From CAIYRG01 sp963747255 (GTDB taxonomy: Bacteria > Pseudomonadota > Alphaproteobacteria > Micropepsales > Micropepsaceae): a DNA stretch of 64,000 bases. The translations under genes and the position numbers were made by a program. The notes under the pieces were generated by a model. It did no database searches. It was not told the DNA's origin and saw only the letters and a list, made by a program, of their open reading frames with translations. Of this stretch, positions 33,404-44,926 are shown in pieces. The stretch is from the NCBI GenBank assembly GCA_963747255.1, contig CAVVEG010000017.1, forward strand, positions 682,001-746,000. The letters run 5' to 3'. Positions within the stretch are counted from its first letter, which is position 1. Each line of letters opens with the position of its first letter.

Positions 33404-33775
33404 TCACTTGGGTCTTTTCGCCCCGTAAACCGAGCGACGCTGTTTCCGGTCTTTCACGCCCTGGGTGTCGAGAACGCCACGCAGGATGTGATAACGCACG
33501 CCGGGCAAATCCTTCACCCGGCCGCCGCGGATCAGGACCACGGAATGTTCCTGCAGGTTATGGCCTTCGCCAGGGATGTAGCTCACAACCTCATAGCCAT
33601 TGGTCAGCCGGACTTTGGCAACTTTACGAAGTGCGGAGTTCGGCTTTTTCGGGGTCGTCGTATAGACGCGTGTGCAGACGCCCCGCTTTTGCGGACAGTT
33701 GGTCAGCGCCGGCACCTTGTTGCGCTTCGGTTTTTCGCCCCGAGGCTTCCTGATCAACTGGTTGACTGTCGGCAT
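33404..33775 (-). CDS. rpsL: 30S ribosomal protein S12
   Basis: A 123-residue S12 with the conserved start MPTVNQLIRKPRGEK at ATG 33775, followed by CPQKRGVCTRVYTTTPKKPN and GEGHNLQEHSVVLIRGGRVK; the Lys residues at the streptomycin-resistance positions are the usual sensitive type (TPKKPN). The open frame continues upstream without homology. It is the first gene of the long minus-strand translation run. Confidence 0.97.
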   Translation of the reverse strand: MPTVNQLIRKPRGEKPKRNKVPALTNCPQKRGVCTRVYTTTPKKPNSALRKVAKVRLTNGYEVVSYIPGEGHNLQEHSVVLIRGGRVKDLPGVRYHILRGVLDTQGVKDRKQRRSVYGAKRPK

Positions 33776-34158
33776 CTGCCATTCCCATCTTGCGCAGTTC
33801 AACCGCGCATGTTGCACAAAAACAATCCGGCGGACGGCCGCGTGGGGGTCCGCAACATGCGTAGGATCCGGGCGCGTACTGCCCCCGGATCGCGCTTGAT
33901 CCGCGTTTACACTATCTTCAGACAGCGTCTCGGGATTCGACCGACGGCCTGTCGCGAAGGTTGGCGTGTATATCCAGGCGCAGGCGCTCTGCGTCAATAG
34001 CCGAAACCATGAGTTCGCGGTGCTCTCTCCACGAATTCAAACTGATACGGGCTGTTGTCGATAGCCACAAGCGATCACGCGAGTTAATTGCGAGTTGGTC
34101 GCAGTTTCATTCCTGAACATGCTTGAGAGGCGGAAGCGAACGTCCGATATAGGGGGCT
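33776..34158. other. Divergent intergenic region between rpsL and the ABC transporter
   Basis: A 383-bp region with promoters expected in both directions. On the minus strand a sigma-70-like promoter is visible at 33969-33997. No RNA gene or protein-coding gene was recognised. Confidence 0.5.
33969..33997 (-). promoter_or_regulatory. Sigma-70-like promoter for the str/S10 gene run
   Basis: On the minus strand TTGACG (33992-33997) and GATATA (33969-33974) are spaced by 17 bp, about 195 bp before the rpsL start. It fits a housekeeping promoter for rpsL and the genes that follow. Identified by eye only. Confidence 0.5.
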
Positions 34159-36001
34159 ATGCAAATCCGCTGGTCTCTTTCCCGAAAACCGGATCAGAGG
34201 CGCGAACCGGGGCTCGGCTGGAAGGACCAGTTGGCCGTGGTCCGGCGCGTGCTGCCCCTGCTCTGGCCCAAAGACGAACCCGGGCTCAGGCTCCGCGTGG
34301 TTGCGGCCTTTGCTCTGATCCTGATCGCCAAGCTGGTCAATGTTCTGCTGCCGATCGCCTATAAGAAGATAGTCGATGCCCTGTCCGGTCATCCTGGCGC
34401 CATTGTCGCCGTACCGGTTCTGCTGATCGTTGGTTACGGCGTCATCCGCGTCGTCGCATCGGCTACGACCGAACTCCGCGACATGATTTTCGCCAATGTG
34501 CAGGAGCGCGCCCTGCGGCTGATTTCCGTCCAGGTGCTGCAGCATCTGCACGAACTATCGCTGCGCTTCCACCTCGACCGGCAGACCGGCGGACTTTCCC
34601 GGGCCATCGAGCGCGGCACCGAAGGGGTCGAGTCCCTTCTGACCTATCTTCTCTTCAATATTGCGCCGATTTTCCTGGAGCTTGTGCTCGTAACGGGTGT
34701 GCTCTGGCATTATCTCAGCTTTGGTCTTGCTGCCTCCACCTTTGCGGTGGTGATCGGTTATGGTGCGTATACGGCCGCAGCGACGAAATGGCGGATGAAA
34801 TATCGCCGCGAGATGAACGCGCAGGACCGTGAAGCCAACACGCGCGCGATCGACAGTCTGCTGAATTTCGAGACCGTCAAATATTTCGGCAATGAGAAGC
34901 ACGAGATTGACCGGTTTGACGAAGCCAAGCAGGATTATGTGACGGCGGCGATCGCAAATCAGCGTTCGCTTTCGCTGTTCAATATCGGCCAGGCCGGCAT
35001 TCTTTCCACGGGAGTGGTCCTCGTGATGGTGCTGGCGGCCTATGGCGTAACAGCCGGCCGGATGACCATCGGTGATTTTGTAATGGTCAACGCATATCTG
35101 CTGCAGCTTTATCAGCCGCTGAATATGCTCTCGTGGGTGTGGCGAATCCTGCGCCAGGCTTTCACCGACATCGAACAGATGTACGGATTGCTGGCGGAGA
35201 AACTCGGAAATCGGCGACAGACCCAATGCACCTGCACTGAAGCGCGGCGCGGGCCGGATCGTCTTCGACCATGTCGGTTTTGCCTATGATCCGCGGCGCC
35301 CGATCCTGAGCGATCTCAATTTCGAAATTCCGGGAGGCCGCACTCTCGCCATCGTGGGACCGACGGGCGGGGGCAAATCCACCATCGCGCGGCTGCTCTT
35401 CCGGTTTTATGACCCCGGGAGTGGTTCCATCATTATCGACGGCCAGGATTTGCGTGATGTCACGCAGGCCAGCCTGCGCCGCGCAATCGGCGTCGTGCCG
35501 CAGGATACGGTGCTGTTCAACGACAGCATCTATTACAACATCGCCTATGGCCTGCCCGAAGCATCGGAGGCGGAGATCATTGAGGCTGCGCGGCGGGCGC
35601 AGCTTGTCGATTTTATAGCGAAACTCCCGGACGGCTATGCGACCCGTGTCGGCGAGCGGGGGTTGAAACTTTCCGGAGGTGAAAAGCAGCGCGTTGCCAT
35701 CGCCCGCGTGATCCTGAAAAATCCGCAAATCCTGATCTTCGACGAAGCGACAAGCTCCCTCAATTCGCGCACTGAACATGAAATTCAGGCGAGCCTGAAC
35801 GAGCTCTCCGCGCGGCGCACGACCCTGATCATCGCGCATCGGCTTTCGACGGTCGTGGATGCCGATGAGATTCTGGTGCTCGACGATGGCGCCATCATCG
35901 AACGCGGCACCCATGGCGCATTGTTGGCGCGCGGCGGTACCTATGCCGCCATGTGGGAGCGCCAGCAACGCGCCGAACGCCTCGGCGAAGCCGCGGAGTG
36001 A
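34159..36001 (+). CDS. ABC exporter, Atm1/HMT1-like, fused permease and ATPase (frame broken once)
   Basis: A half-transporter of about 614 residues. The N-terminal six-helix permease (residues about 45-350) includes KYFGNEKHEIDRFDEA and QPLNMLSWVWRILRQAFTDIEQM, features of the Atm1 group (SLLNFETVKYFGNE is diagnostic), whose members export glutathione-linked compounds in iron-sulfur or metal homeostasis. The ATPase domain has Walker A GPTGGGKST, signature LSGGEKQR, Walker B ILIFDEATS and the switch His in IIAHRLSTV. The frame breaks at about 35200-35212; removing one base gives EIGDRPNAPALKRGAGRIVF. It is divergent from rpsL and converges on rpoC across a shared terminator. Confidence 0.92.
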
Positions 36002-36035
36002 TAAAAAAGCCCCGGATGTTGGTCCGGGGCTTTCG
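36002..36035. terminator. Bidirectional intrinsic terminator
   Basis: Perfect nine-base arms agccccgga and tccggggct around a six-base loop (36008-36031), with an A6 run before and a T-rich stretch after. It sits 7 bp after the ABC transporter stop and just beyond the rpoC stop, so it can end transcription from both sides. Confidence 0.85.
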
Positions 36036-36048
36036 GTTTGGATATTTC

Positions 36049-39000
36049 TTATTCGGCAGCCGTGGCGGGCGCTTCCAGAGCCGGAGGCGTCGCAGCGGCA
36101 GCAGCACGCTCGGCCTGAATGGCCTTGTCGCGCTCGCCCGCAATGCGCCGGATGCGCGCAATGGCGCCACCGGTGCCGGCGGGAATGAGCCGTCCGACAA
36201 TCACATTCTCCTTCAACCCTTCGAGCGTATCGACCTTGCCATTCACGGCCGCGTCGGTGAGTACGCGCGTAGTCTCCTGGAAGGAGGCTGCCGAGAACAC
36301 TGAGCGCGTTTGCAAGGAGGCTTTGGTGATTCCGAGCAGAACGGGCCGTCCCGCTGCAGGTTTGTGCCCCAGTTCCACCGCCTTCCTGTTTGCGTCTTCC
36401 AGCTCCAGCAGGTCGACCTGTTCGCCGACGAGCAAAGTCGTGCCGCCGCCGTTTTCGATTTCGATCTTCTGCAGCATCTGCCGGACGATCACCTCGATAT
36501 GCTTGTCGTTTATCTTCACGCCCTGGAGACGATAAACCTCCTGGATTTCATTGATCAGATAAACCGCGAGCTCCTCCACGCCCTTGATGCGCAGGATGTC
36601 ATGCGGCGAGGGATGCCCTTCGATGATGAAGTCGCCCTTCTCCACATAATCGCCTTCGCGGACGCTGACATGCTTGGCCTTGGGCAGCAGATACTCGATC
36701 GGCTCCTGATCCTCGCTTTTCGGCTTCAGAATCACGCGCCGCTTGTTCTTGTAGTCCTTGCCAAATTCGATATACCCGTCTGTTTCGGCAAGCACGGCGC
36801 AGTCTTTCGGCTTGCGCGCCTCGAACAGTTCCGCAACCCGGGGCAGACCGCCAGTGATGTCACGGGTTTTCGCGCCTTCTGTCGGAATACGCGCGAGCAC
36901 GTCGCCGGCTTTCACTTCCGCGCCGTCCTCGACCGACAGAATTGCATCAACCGACAGGGGATAGCGGGCCTCGCCATTGGGCAAAACGACCGAGCGGCCC
37001 TTCTTGTCCACCAGCGTGATCGCCGGGCGGAGATCAGAGCTCTTCGAGCCGGAACGCCAGTCAACGATCACCTTCTGACTGATACCGGTGGTTTCGTCGG
37101 CTACCTCCTTCAAGCTGAGGCCTTCAACGATATCGTCGTAACGAACGATACCGTCCACTTCGGTCAGAATCGGGAGCGAGTTGGGATTCCACTCCGCAAT
37201 TCGCTCCCCGCGTTTGATCGCCTGTCCTTCATCGACCATGAGTCTCGCGCCATAAACGATGCGGTGCGCGGCACGTTCGATACCGCGGGCGTCGACGATT
37301 GCCACCTGCATGTTTCGGCCCATCGCCACCAGCTGGCCCTGCGAGTTCCGCACCACATTACGATTGACGATCTTGATCTTTCCGTCATGCGAAGCTTCGA
37401 TCTTGGACTGCGCCGCCACTTGCGCGGCGCCGCCGATATGGAAGGTGCGCATGGTGAGCTGTGTGCCCGGCTCGCCGATCGATTGGGCGGCAATGACGCC
37501 GACCGCCTCGCCGATATTGACAGAGGTTCCACGGGCCAGATCGCGGCCGTAACACTTGCCGCACACGCCATCGAGCAATTCGCAGCAAAGGACTGAACGC
37601 ACCCTGACTTTCGCCACGTGCGCATTTTCAATCTTCTCGGCCAGCTCTTCCGTGACTTCCTTGCCGCGGCGGACCATAATCTCGCCGGTTTCGGGGTGCT
37701 TCACGTCCTCCGCAGCGGTACGGCCAAGAATGCGTTCGGCAAGCGAGGCGACAACCTGCCCGCCGTCGATGACGGCTTGGACGCTGATGCCTTTCTTCGT
37801 TCCGCAATCTTCGGCCGTGATGATGCAGTCGTTGGCCACGTCCACGAGGCGCCGCGTCAGATAGCCCGAGTTGGCGGTCTTGAGCGCTGTGTCCGCGAGA
37901 CCCTTTCGCGCGCCATGCGTCGAATTAAAGTATTCGAGCACGGTCAGCCCTTCCTTGAAGTTCGAGAGAATAGGCGTCTCGATGATTTCTCCCGAGGGCT
38001 TCGCCATCAGGCCGCGCATGCCGGCCAGCTGCTTGATCTGCTGTTGCGATCCGCGGGCGCCGGAATTCGCCATCATGAAGATGGAATTGATTTCCTGCGT
38101 CCGGCCGGTTTTGGGATCGACCTTCGGCTGCGAAATTTCCCGCATCATCTCGGCCGCGACCTGATCGGTACATTTCGACCACACATCAACCACCTGGTTG
38201 TATTTTTCGCGATCGGTGGTGACGCCTTCCAGATATTGCTGCTCGAATTCGCGCACCTGGTGGCGCGCGGTATCAATCAGCTTCTCCTTTGCCCTGGGTA
38301 CGACCATGTCGTCCTTGCCGAATGAGATCCCGGCCTTACAGGCTTCGCGGAAGCCAAGAGCCATGGCGGCATCGCAAAACAGCACAGTCTCCTTCTGACC
38401 GCAGTGACGATACACTTCGTCGATGATGTGACTGATTTCCTGCTTGCGAAGCTGACGGTTCACCAGTTCGAAGGGAATCGCCGGATTGCGCGGCAACAGC
38501 TCGGCCAACATCATGCGACCCGGCGTGGACTGCACCCGCCGCGTTATGGGATTGCCGTTCGAATCGACGGTTTTGTAGCGCGCCTCGACTTTCGAATGCA
38601 GCGTTACCGCGCCTGCAAAAAGCGCATGCTCGATCTCGCCCATATCGTTGAACTTCATGCCCTGGCCGGGCTCGTTGTCCTTGTCGAGCGACAGATAATA
38701 AAGCCCGAGCACGATGTCCTGGGTGGGCACAATGATCGGCTTCCCATTGGCGGGCGACAGGATGTTGTTGGTGGACATCATCAGCACACGCGCTTCCAGC
38801 TGCGCTTCCAGCGACAGGGGCACGTGAACCGCCATCTGGTCGCCGTCAAAATCGGCATTGAAGGCTGTGCAGACAAGCGGGTGCAGCTGAATGGCCTTGC
38901 CCTCGATCAGCACCGGCTCGAATGCCTGGATTCCCAGACGATGCAAGGTTGGCGCGCGGTTCAGCAGCACCGGGTGCTCGCGGATAACCTCTTCGAGGAT

Positions 39001-40236
39001 ATCCCACACTTCGGGTTTCTCTTTCTCAACCAGTTTCTTCGACTGTTTAACGGTGGCGGAAAATCCCTTCGCCTCCAGCCGCGCGTAAATGAACGGCTTG
39101 AACAGCTCTAACGCCATCTTCTTCGGCAAGCCGCACTGATGCAGTTTCAGTTCGGGACCGACCACGATCACCGAACGACCGGAGTAATCCACCCGCTTGC
39201 CGAGCAGGTTCTGCCGGAAGCGCCCCTGCTTGCCTTTCAGCATGTCGGCAAGCGACTTTAGCGGACGCTTGTTGGCGCCCGTGATCACGCGGCCGCGTCG
39301 GCCATTGTCGAACAAGGCATCAACAGCTTCCTGCAGCATGCGCTTTTCGTTGCGCACGATGATGTCCGGCGCCTTCAACTCCATCAGCCGCTTTAAACGG
39401 TTGTTGCGGTTGATGACCCGGCGATAAAGATCGTTCAGGTCCGAAGTTGCAAAACGGCCGCCGTCCAGCGGAACCAGCGGCCGGAGTTCCGGCGGAATTA
39501 CCGGCACCACCGTCAGAATCATCCATTCCGGACGATTGCCGGATTCGATAAAGGCCTCGACGACTTTGAGACGCTTGACCAGCTTCTTCGGTTTTTCCGT
39601 GCCTTGCGCCACGGCAATCTCGGCACGCAGGTCGTGCTGCAATTTGTCGAGATCGATCTGCTCGAGCAGGATGCGGATCGCCTCCGCTCCAATCATGGCG
39701 TTGAAGCTATCCTCGCCATATTCTTCCTGTGCTCTGAAGAACTCCTCTTCCGTCAGTAGCTGGCGTGGCTTTAACGGCGTCAGCCCGGGCTCGAGCACGA
39801 CATAATTCTCGAAATAGAGCACACGCTCGAGGTCCTTCAGTGTCATGTCGAGCATCAGGCCGATGCGGGACGGGAGCGACTTCAGGAACCAGATGTGGGC
39901 CACCGGCGAGGCGAGTTCGATGTGCCCCATGCGATCGCGACGGACCTTCTGCACAGTCACTTCGACACCGCATTTCTCGCACACGATGCCCTTGTACTTC
40001 ATGCGTTTGTACTTGCCGCACAGACATTCGTAGTCCTTCACCGGACCAAAAATCCGGGCACAGAACAAACCGTCCCGCTCCGGCTTGAAGGTGCGGTAGT
40101 TGATGGTTTCCGGTTTCTTGATCTCGCCGTGCGACCAGCGCAGGATTTGATCCGGGCTCGCAAGGGAGATCCGAATCCGGTCGAAGGCAGGAATTTCCTT
40201 GCCTTGCTGGAAGACGTTGATCAGTTCCTGATTCAT
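36049..40236 (-). CDS. rpoC: DNA-directed RNA polymerase subunit beta'
   Basis: A 1395-residue beta-prime subunit, complete and unbroken. It has the N-terminal zinc site (CLCGKYKRMKYKGIVCEKC), the catalytic NADFDGDQMAVH loop near residue 460, the bridge-helix region around HGARKGLADTALKTANSGYL, the second zinc site (CELLDGVCGKCYGRDL) and the C-terminal IVGRLIPAGTGG. It follows rpoB by 58 bp. Its intactness over 4.2 kb contrasts with the heavily broken fusA and tuf. Confidence 0.98.
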   Translation of the reverse strand: MNQELINVFQQGKEIPAFDRIRISLASPDQILRWSHGEIKKPETINYRTFKPERDGLFCARIFGPVKDYECLCGKYKRMKYKGIVCEKCGVEVTVQKVRRDRMGHIELASPVAHIWFLKSLPSRIGLMLDMTLKDLERVLYFENYVVLEPGLTPLKPRQLLTEEEFFRAQEEYGEDSFNAMIGAEAIRILLEQIDLDKLQHDLRAEIAVAQGTEKPKKLVKRLKVVEAFIESGNRPEWMILTVVPVIPPELRPLVPLDGGRFATSDLNDLYRRVINRNNRLKRLMELKAPDIIVRNEKRMLQEAVDALFDNGRRGRVITGANKRPLKSLADMLKGKQGRFRQNLLGKRVDYSGRSVIVVGPELKLHQCGLPKKMALELFKPFIYARLEAKGFSATVKQSKKLVEKEKPEVWDILEEVIREHPVLLNRAPTLHRLGIQAFEPVLIEGKAIQLHPLVCTAFNADFDGDQMAVHVPLSLEAQLEARVLMMSTNNILSPANGKPIIVPTQDIVLGLYYLSLDKDNEPGQGMKFNDMGEIEHALFAGAVTLHSKVEARYKTVDSNGNPITRRVQSTPGRMMLAELLPRNPAIPFELVNRQLRKQEISHIIDEVYRHCGQKETVLFCDAAMALGFREACKAGISFGKDDMVVPRAKEKLIDTARHQVREFEQQYLEGVTTDREKYNQVVDVWSKCTDQVAAEMMREISQPKVDPKTGRTQEINSIFMMANSGARGSQQQIKQLAGMRGLMAKPSGEIIETPILSNFKEGLTVLEYFNSTHGARKGLADTALKTANSGYLTRRLVDVANDCIITAEDCGTKKGISVQAVIDGGQVVASLAERILGRTAAEDVKHPETGEIMVRRGKEVTEELAEKIENAHVAKVRVRSVLCCELLDGVCGKCYGRDLARGTSVNIGEAVGVIAAQSIGEPGTQLTMRTFHIGGAAQVAAQSKIEASHDGKIKIVNRNVVRNSQGQLVAMGRNMQVAIVDARGIERAAHRIVYGARLMVDEGQAIKRGERIAEWNPNSLPILTEVDGIVRYDDIVEGLSLKEVADETTGISQKVIVDWRSGSKSSDLRPAITLVDKKGRSVVLPNGEARYPLSVDAILSVEDGAEVKAGDVLARIPTEGAKTRDITGGLPRVAELFEARKPKDCAVLAETDGYIEFGKDYKNKRRVILKPKSEDQEPIEYLLPKAKHVSVREGDYVEKGDFIIEGHPSPHDILRIKGVEELAVYLINEIQEVYRLQGVKINDKHIEVIVRQMLQKIEIENGGGTTLLVGEQVDLLELEDANRKAVELGHKPAAGRPVLLGITKASLQTRSVFSAASFQETTRVLTDAAVNGKVDTLEGLKENVIVGRLIPAGTGGAIARIRRIAGERDKAIQAERAAAAATPPALEAPATAAE

Positions 40237-40258
40237 GTTCTTTCTCTTCTCCTGGGGA

Positions 40259-40285
40259 AGTCCCCCCGCATTTCGCGAGGGGACT
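40259..40285. other. Hairpin in the rpoB-rpoC spacer
   Basis: Seven-base arms agtcccc and ggggact separated by 13 bases, in the 58-bp gap between rpoB and rpoC. No T-run follows, so it may serve in mRNA processing or stability rather than termination. Confidence 0.4.
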
Positions 40286-40294
40286 GTCGAAGAA

Positions 40295-43200
40295 TCACTG
40301 GTTCAGAAGTTCGACGTTCAAACCAAGCGAACGCATTTCCTTCACCAGCACGTTGAAGCTTTCCGGAATGCCGGCCTCGAAATTATCCTCGCCACGGACA
40401 ATGGCCTCATAGACCTTGGTGCGGCCTGCCACGTCGTCGGATTTGACCGTGAGGATTTCCTGCAGCGTGTAGGCGGCGCCGTAGGCCTCAAGCGCCCAAA
40501 CCTCCATTTCGCCGAAGCGCTGTCCGCCGAACTGCGCTTTTCCTCCGAGCGGCTGCTGGGTAACGAGGCTGTACGGACCGATTGAACGCGCGTGGATCTT
40601 GTCGTCCACAAGATGGTGCAGTTTCAGCATGTAGATGTAGCCAACGGTCACCTGACGCGTGAACCCGTCTCCGGTCCGCCCGTCGAACAGCGTCACTTGA
40701 CCCGTTCCGCTCAGACCGGCATTGGTCAGCATCTCGACGATGTCTTTTTCCTTGGCGCCATCGAAAACCGGCGTGGCAACGGGCACTCCGGTGCGCAGAT
40801 TGCCCGCCATTTCGAGGATATCCTCCTCACCGAGTTCACCAAGCCGTTCATCGCCACCGTAGATCGCCTTGAGCGTTTTGCGCAGTCCATCGGTGCGGCC
40901 GTCCCGTCGAACGCGGTCCAGCACATCGCCGATTTGCCGGCCCAATCCGGCCGAAGCCCAGCCGAGATGGGTTTCCAGAATTTGGCCCACATTCATGCGC
41001 GATGGAACGCCCAGAGGATTGAGCACGACATCAACCGGTGTACCATCATCGAGATAAGGCATGTCTTCCATCGGGGTGATGCGGGAGATCACGCCTTTGT
41101 TGCCGTGACGTCCGGCCATCTTGTCGCCGGGCTGGAGCTTGCGCTTCACCGCCACAAACACCTTGACCATCTTCATCACGCCCGGCGCCAGTTCGTCGCC
41201 GCGGCGGAGCTTCTCCACCTTGTCCGCAAACCGTTTGTCGAGGCGCTGACGGGATTCGTCATACTGCTTTTTCAAACTTTCGATTTCGGCCTGCGCCTTC
41301 TCGTTGCGCAAACCGATCTGCCACCACAGATGCCGCGGGGTTGCATCGAGCACCTGCTGCGTGATCTTGGTTTCCGCCGAGATGCCCTTTGGGCCCGACA
41401 CGGCAACCTTGTTGAGAAGCAGCTCCGAAAGCCGCGCAAACATGTTGCGTTCGAGAATGGCGAGTTCGTCGTCCCGGTCCTTGGCGAGACGTTCCTCCTC
41501 GGCACGCTCGATGGCCAGCGCCCGCTGGTCCTTGTCGATGCCGTGGCGGTTGAAAACGCGTACCTCAACGACTGTTCCGGTAACGCCGGGCGGAACCCGC
41601 AAACTGGTATCCCGCACGTCGGCTGCCTTTTCGCCGAATATCGCACGCAGCAGTTTTTCCTCCGGCGTCATCGGCGTTTCGCCTTTCGGCGTCACCTTGC
41701 CGACCAGAATGTCGCCCGCATTCACTTCCGCACCGATATATACGATGCCGGCCTCGTCGAGATTCTTGAGGGCTTCTTCGCCGACATTGGGAATGTCCCG
41801 GGTGATTTCTTCCGGCCCGAGTTTGGTGTCGCGCGCCATGGTCTCAAATTCCTCGATATGGATCGAGGTGAACACATCGTCGCGGACAATGCGTTCGGAG
41901 ATAAGGATTGAATCCTCAAAGTTGTAGCCATTCCACGGCATGAACGCGACGAGTACGTTCTTGCCGAGCGCGAGCTCGCCCAGTTGCGTGGAAGGACCAT
42001 CTGCTATGATATCCCCCTGCTGCACGGTATCGCCCACCCGCACCAGCGGACGCTGATTGATGCAGGTGTTCTGGTTCGAGCGCTGGAATTTTGCGAGCCG
42101 GTAGATGTCAACACCGGGTCTCGTCGGATCGGTTTCTTCCGTGGCGCGAATTACGATACGGGTCGCATCCACCTGATCCACAATTCCGGGGCGCCGCGCC
42201 GCAATGGCGGCTCCTGAAGTCGCGCGCAACAACATCCTCCATCCCGGTGCCGACAAGCGGCGCCTCTGCGGTCAGCAACGGGACCGCCTGACGCTGCATG
42301 TTGGAACCCATTAGCGCGCGGTTCGCGTCATCGTTCTCAAGGAACGGAATGAGAGCCGCAGCTACGGAAACCAGCTGCTTCGGCGATACGTCGATGTAAT
42401 CGACCTGTTCCGGCGTCGTCATCATGAAGTTGCCGCCCTTCCGGCAGGAGACCAACTCGTCCACGATGCGGTTGCGGCTGTCCAGCGTCGCATTGGCCTG
42501 AGCAATGGTGTATTTCGTCTCTTCCATCGCCGACAGATAAACAACCTCATCCGTGACGTGCTTGTTGTGCACCTTGCGGTAGGGGCTCTCGATAAATCCG
42601 TATTTATTCACCCGCGCATACGTCGCCAGCGAATTGATCAGGCCGATGTTCGGGCCTTCCGGCGTTTCGATCGGACAGATGCGGCCGTAATGGGTCGGAT
42701 GAACGTCGCGGACCTCAAATCCCGCCCGCTCGCGTGTGAGACCACCAGGTCCAAGCGCGGACAGGCGGCGCTTGTGCGTGACTTCCGACAGGGGATTGGT
42801 CTGGTCCATGAACTGCGAAAGCTGCGACGAACCGAAGAACTCGCGGACAGCAGCAGCAACCGGCTTCGCATTGATCAGATCGTGCGGCATGACGGTGTCG
42901 ATATCCACCGAACTCATGCGCTCCTTGATGGCGCGCTCCATCCGGAGCAGACCGATCCGAAACTGGTTTTCCATCAACTCGCCGACAGAACGGACGCGGC
43001 GGTTTCCGAGATTATCGATATCGTCAATTTCGCCACGGCCATCGCGCAGATCCGCGAGCGCCTTGAGGATGGCAAGAATGTCTTCCTTCCGCAAAACGCG
43101 GATGGTGTCCGCGCAATCGAGCCCAAGACGCATGTTCATCTTGACCCGGCCGACGCTCGACAGGTCATAGCGCTCTGAATCGAAGAACAATTGTCCGAAC

Positions 43201-44378
43201 AGAGTCTCGGCGGTCTCGGCCGTTGGCGGTTCGCCAGGACGCATCACGCGATAAATGTCGATCAGCGCCTGCTCACGGCTGTGGTTCTTGTCCACCGCCA
43301 TGGTGTTGCGGATATAGGCTCCGATATTGATGTGATCGACATTGATCGTAACGATTTCCTGAAAACCTCCATCGCGCAGAACCGCGATGTTATCGAGCGT
43401 CAGTTCGTCGCCGGCTTCGACATAGATCTCGCCGGTTTCGTAATTGACCATATCGAGCGCGGAATAACGGCCGACCAATTCGTCGTCCGGCATGGCAACC
43501 GATTTGATTCCCTCTTCCTGCCACTTGCGCAGGGCACGGACGGTGATCTTCTGACCGGTTTCGGTCAGGACCTCACCGGTTTTGGGGTTCGTCCATTCAT
43601 TATTCGGCTTGGCATTGCGCATCCATGAGGCGTCCACCGGCGTTGTCCACTTGCCATCCTTGCCGGTACGGAAAGGAACCTTGGTATAAAAATGGTCGAG
43701 GATTCCCTCCTGGTCTAAACCGAGCGCATACAACAGCGTTGTAGCCGGAAGTTTTCTCCGGCGGTCTATGCGGACATGGATGATGTCTTTGGCGTCGAAT
43801 TCGAAATCGAGCCACGAGCCGCGATAGGGAATGACGCGGGCGGCAAACAACAGTTTGCCCGACGAATGGGTCTTTCCTTTGTCATGATCGAAAAACACGC
43901 CCGGGCTGCGATGCATCTGGGAAACGATCACACGCTCGGTACCGTTGACAATAAATGTGCCGTTGGAGGTCATAAACGGAACATCGCCCATATAGACGTC
44001 CTGTTCCTTGATGTCCTTGACCGACTTGGCTCCCGTTTCCTGGTCGACATCGAAGACGATAAGACGCAGCGTCACTTTGAGCGGCGCCGCATAAGTCATC
44101 GAACGCTGCTGGCATTCTTCGACGTCATATTTCGGATCTTCGAAATGGTAATCGACATATTCAAGCAGCGAGCTTTCGGAGAAGTCGCTGATCGGGAATA
44201 CGGACTTGAAAACCGTCTCCAGGCCCATGTCGAGACGGCCGGTTTCGGGCTTCTCGACCTGCAAAAACTGATCATAAGAGGTCTTCTGCACCTCGATCAG
44301 ATTTGGCATCTCCGCGACTTCGACCATGTGGCCGAACAGCTTGCGAAGTCGTTTGCGACCTGTGAAGGAAAGTGTCAT
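40295..44378 (-). CDS. rpoB: DNA-directed RNA polymerase subunit beta (frame broken once)
   Basis: The beta subunit starts at ATG 44378 (MTLSFTGRKRLRKLFGHM) behind AGGAA; a TTG two codons upstream is also open. The rifampicin pocket region reads SSQLSQFMDQTNPLSEVTHKRR, with the usual sensitive residues. The frame breaks at about 42216-42218: an extra base after VVARD; removing it gives VVARDSGAAIAARRPGIVDQ. The C-terminal half is intact to the stop (KMAGRHGNKGVISR, FGGQRFGEMEVWALEAYGAA). Restored length is about 1360 residues. An essential gene, so the break is taken as a sequence error. Confidence 0.95.
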
Positions 44379-44423
44379 GAGCAATTCCTGTTAATGTCTA
44401 TGTTCCGGCCAAAACGCCCCTAG

Positions 44424-44449
44424 CCCCCGGGAAATCTCTTTTCCGGGGG
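44424..44449 (-). terminator. Possible attenuator between rplL and rpoB
   Basis: A GC-rich hairpin with arms cccccgggaa and ttccggggg (one bulged base) lies in the rplL-rpoB spacer. A transcriptional attenuator at this place is known from other proteobacteria and sets the ratio of ribosomal protein to RNA polymerase synthesis. The T-run after the stem is weak, fitting partial termination. Confidence 0.5.
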
Positions 44450-44501
44450 AGAGTGGGAATGAGCCAATTGCGCGTCAGCCAGGGACAGCCGCCACGCCTC
44501 C

Positions 44502-44879
44502 TTATTTCAGCTCGACCTTCGCGCCCGCGTCTTCAAGCTGCTTTTTAAGCTTTTCAGCTTCGTCCTTCGACACATCCGTCTTCACCTCTTTGGGAGCACC
44601 TTCAACGAGGTCCTTGGCTTCCTTGAGGCCCAGTCCGGTGATGGCACGGACTTCCTTGATGACGTTGATTTTCTTGTCGCCGGCAGACGTCAGCACGACC
44701 GTGAATTCCGTCTTTTCGACGGCTGCAGGTGCAGCGGCGGCTGCGCCGGGCGCAGCCGCGACCGCAACCGGAGCAGCGGCGGAAACGCCCCACTTCTCTT
44801 CCAGAAGCTTGGAGAGCTCAGCTGCCTCGAGCACCGTCAGCTTCGAGAGTTCATCGACCAATTGTTGGAGATTTGCCAT
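44502..44879 (-). CDS. rplL: 50S ribosomal protein L7/L12
   Basis: A 125-residue stalk protein: N-terminal dimerisation helices (LVDELSKLTVLEAAELSKLL), an Ala/Pro hinge (about 33-53) and the C-terminal factor-binding domain (FTVVLTSAGDKKINVIKEVR, TGLGLKEAKDLVEGAPKEVK). Downstream of rplJ in the usual pair. Confidence 0.97.
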   Translation of the reverse strand: MANLQQLVDELSKLTVLEAAELSKLLEEKWGVSAAAPVAVAAAPGAAAAAPAAVEKTEFTVVLTSAGDKKINVIKEVRAITGLGLKEAKDLVEGAPKEVKTDVSKDEAEKLKKQLEDAGAKVELK

Positions 44880-44926
44880 TCTCAGGGTTCCTATATGGTG
44901 GTTTTCAGCGATTTTACCAGAGCCAG

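Noticed and set aside
36310..37596. A 428-codon plus-strand open frame over rpoC
   Set aside because: Antisense shadow of intact rpoC; rich in His/Asp/Leu as expected from reverse-strand reading.
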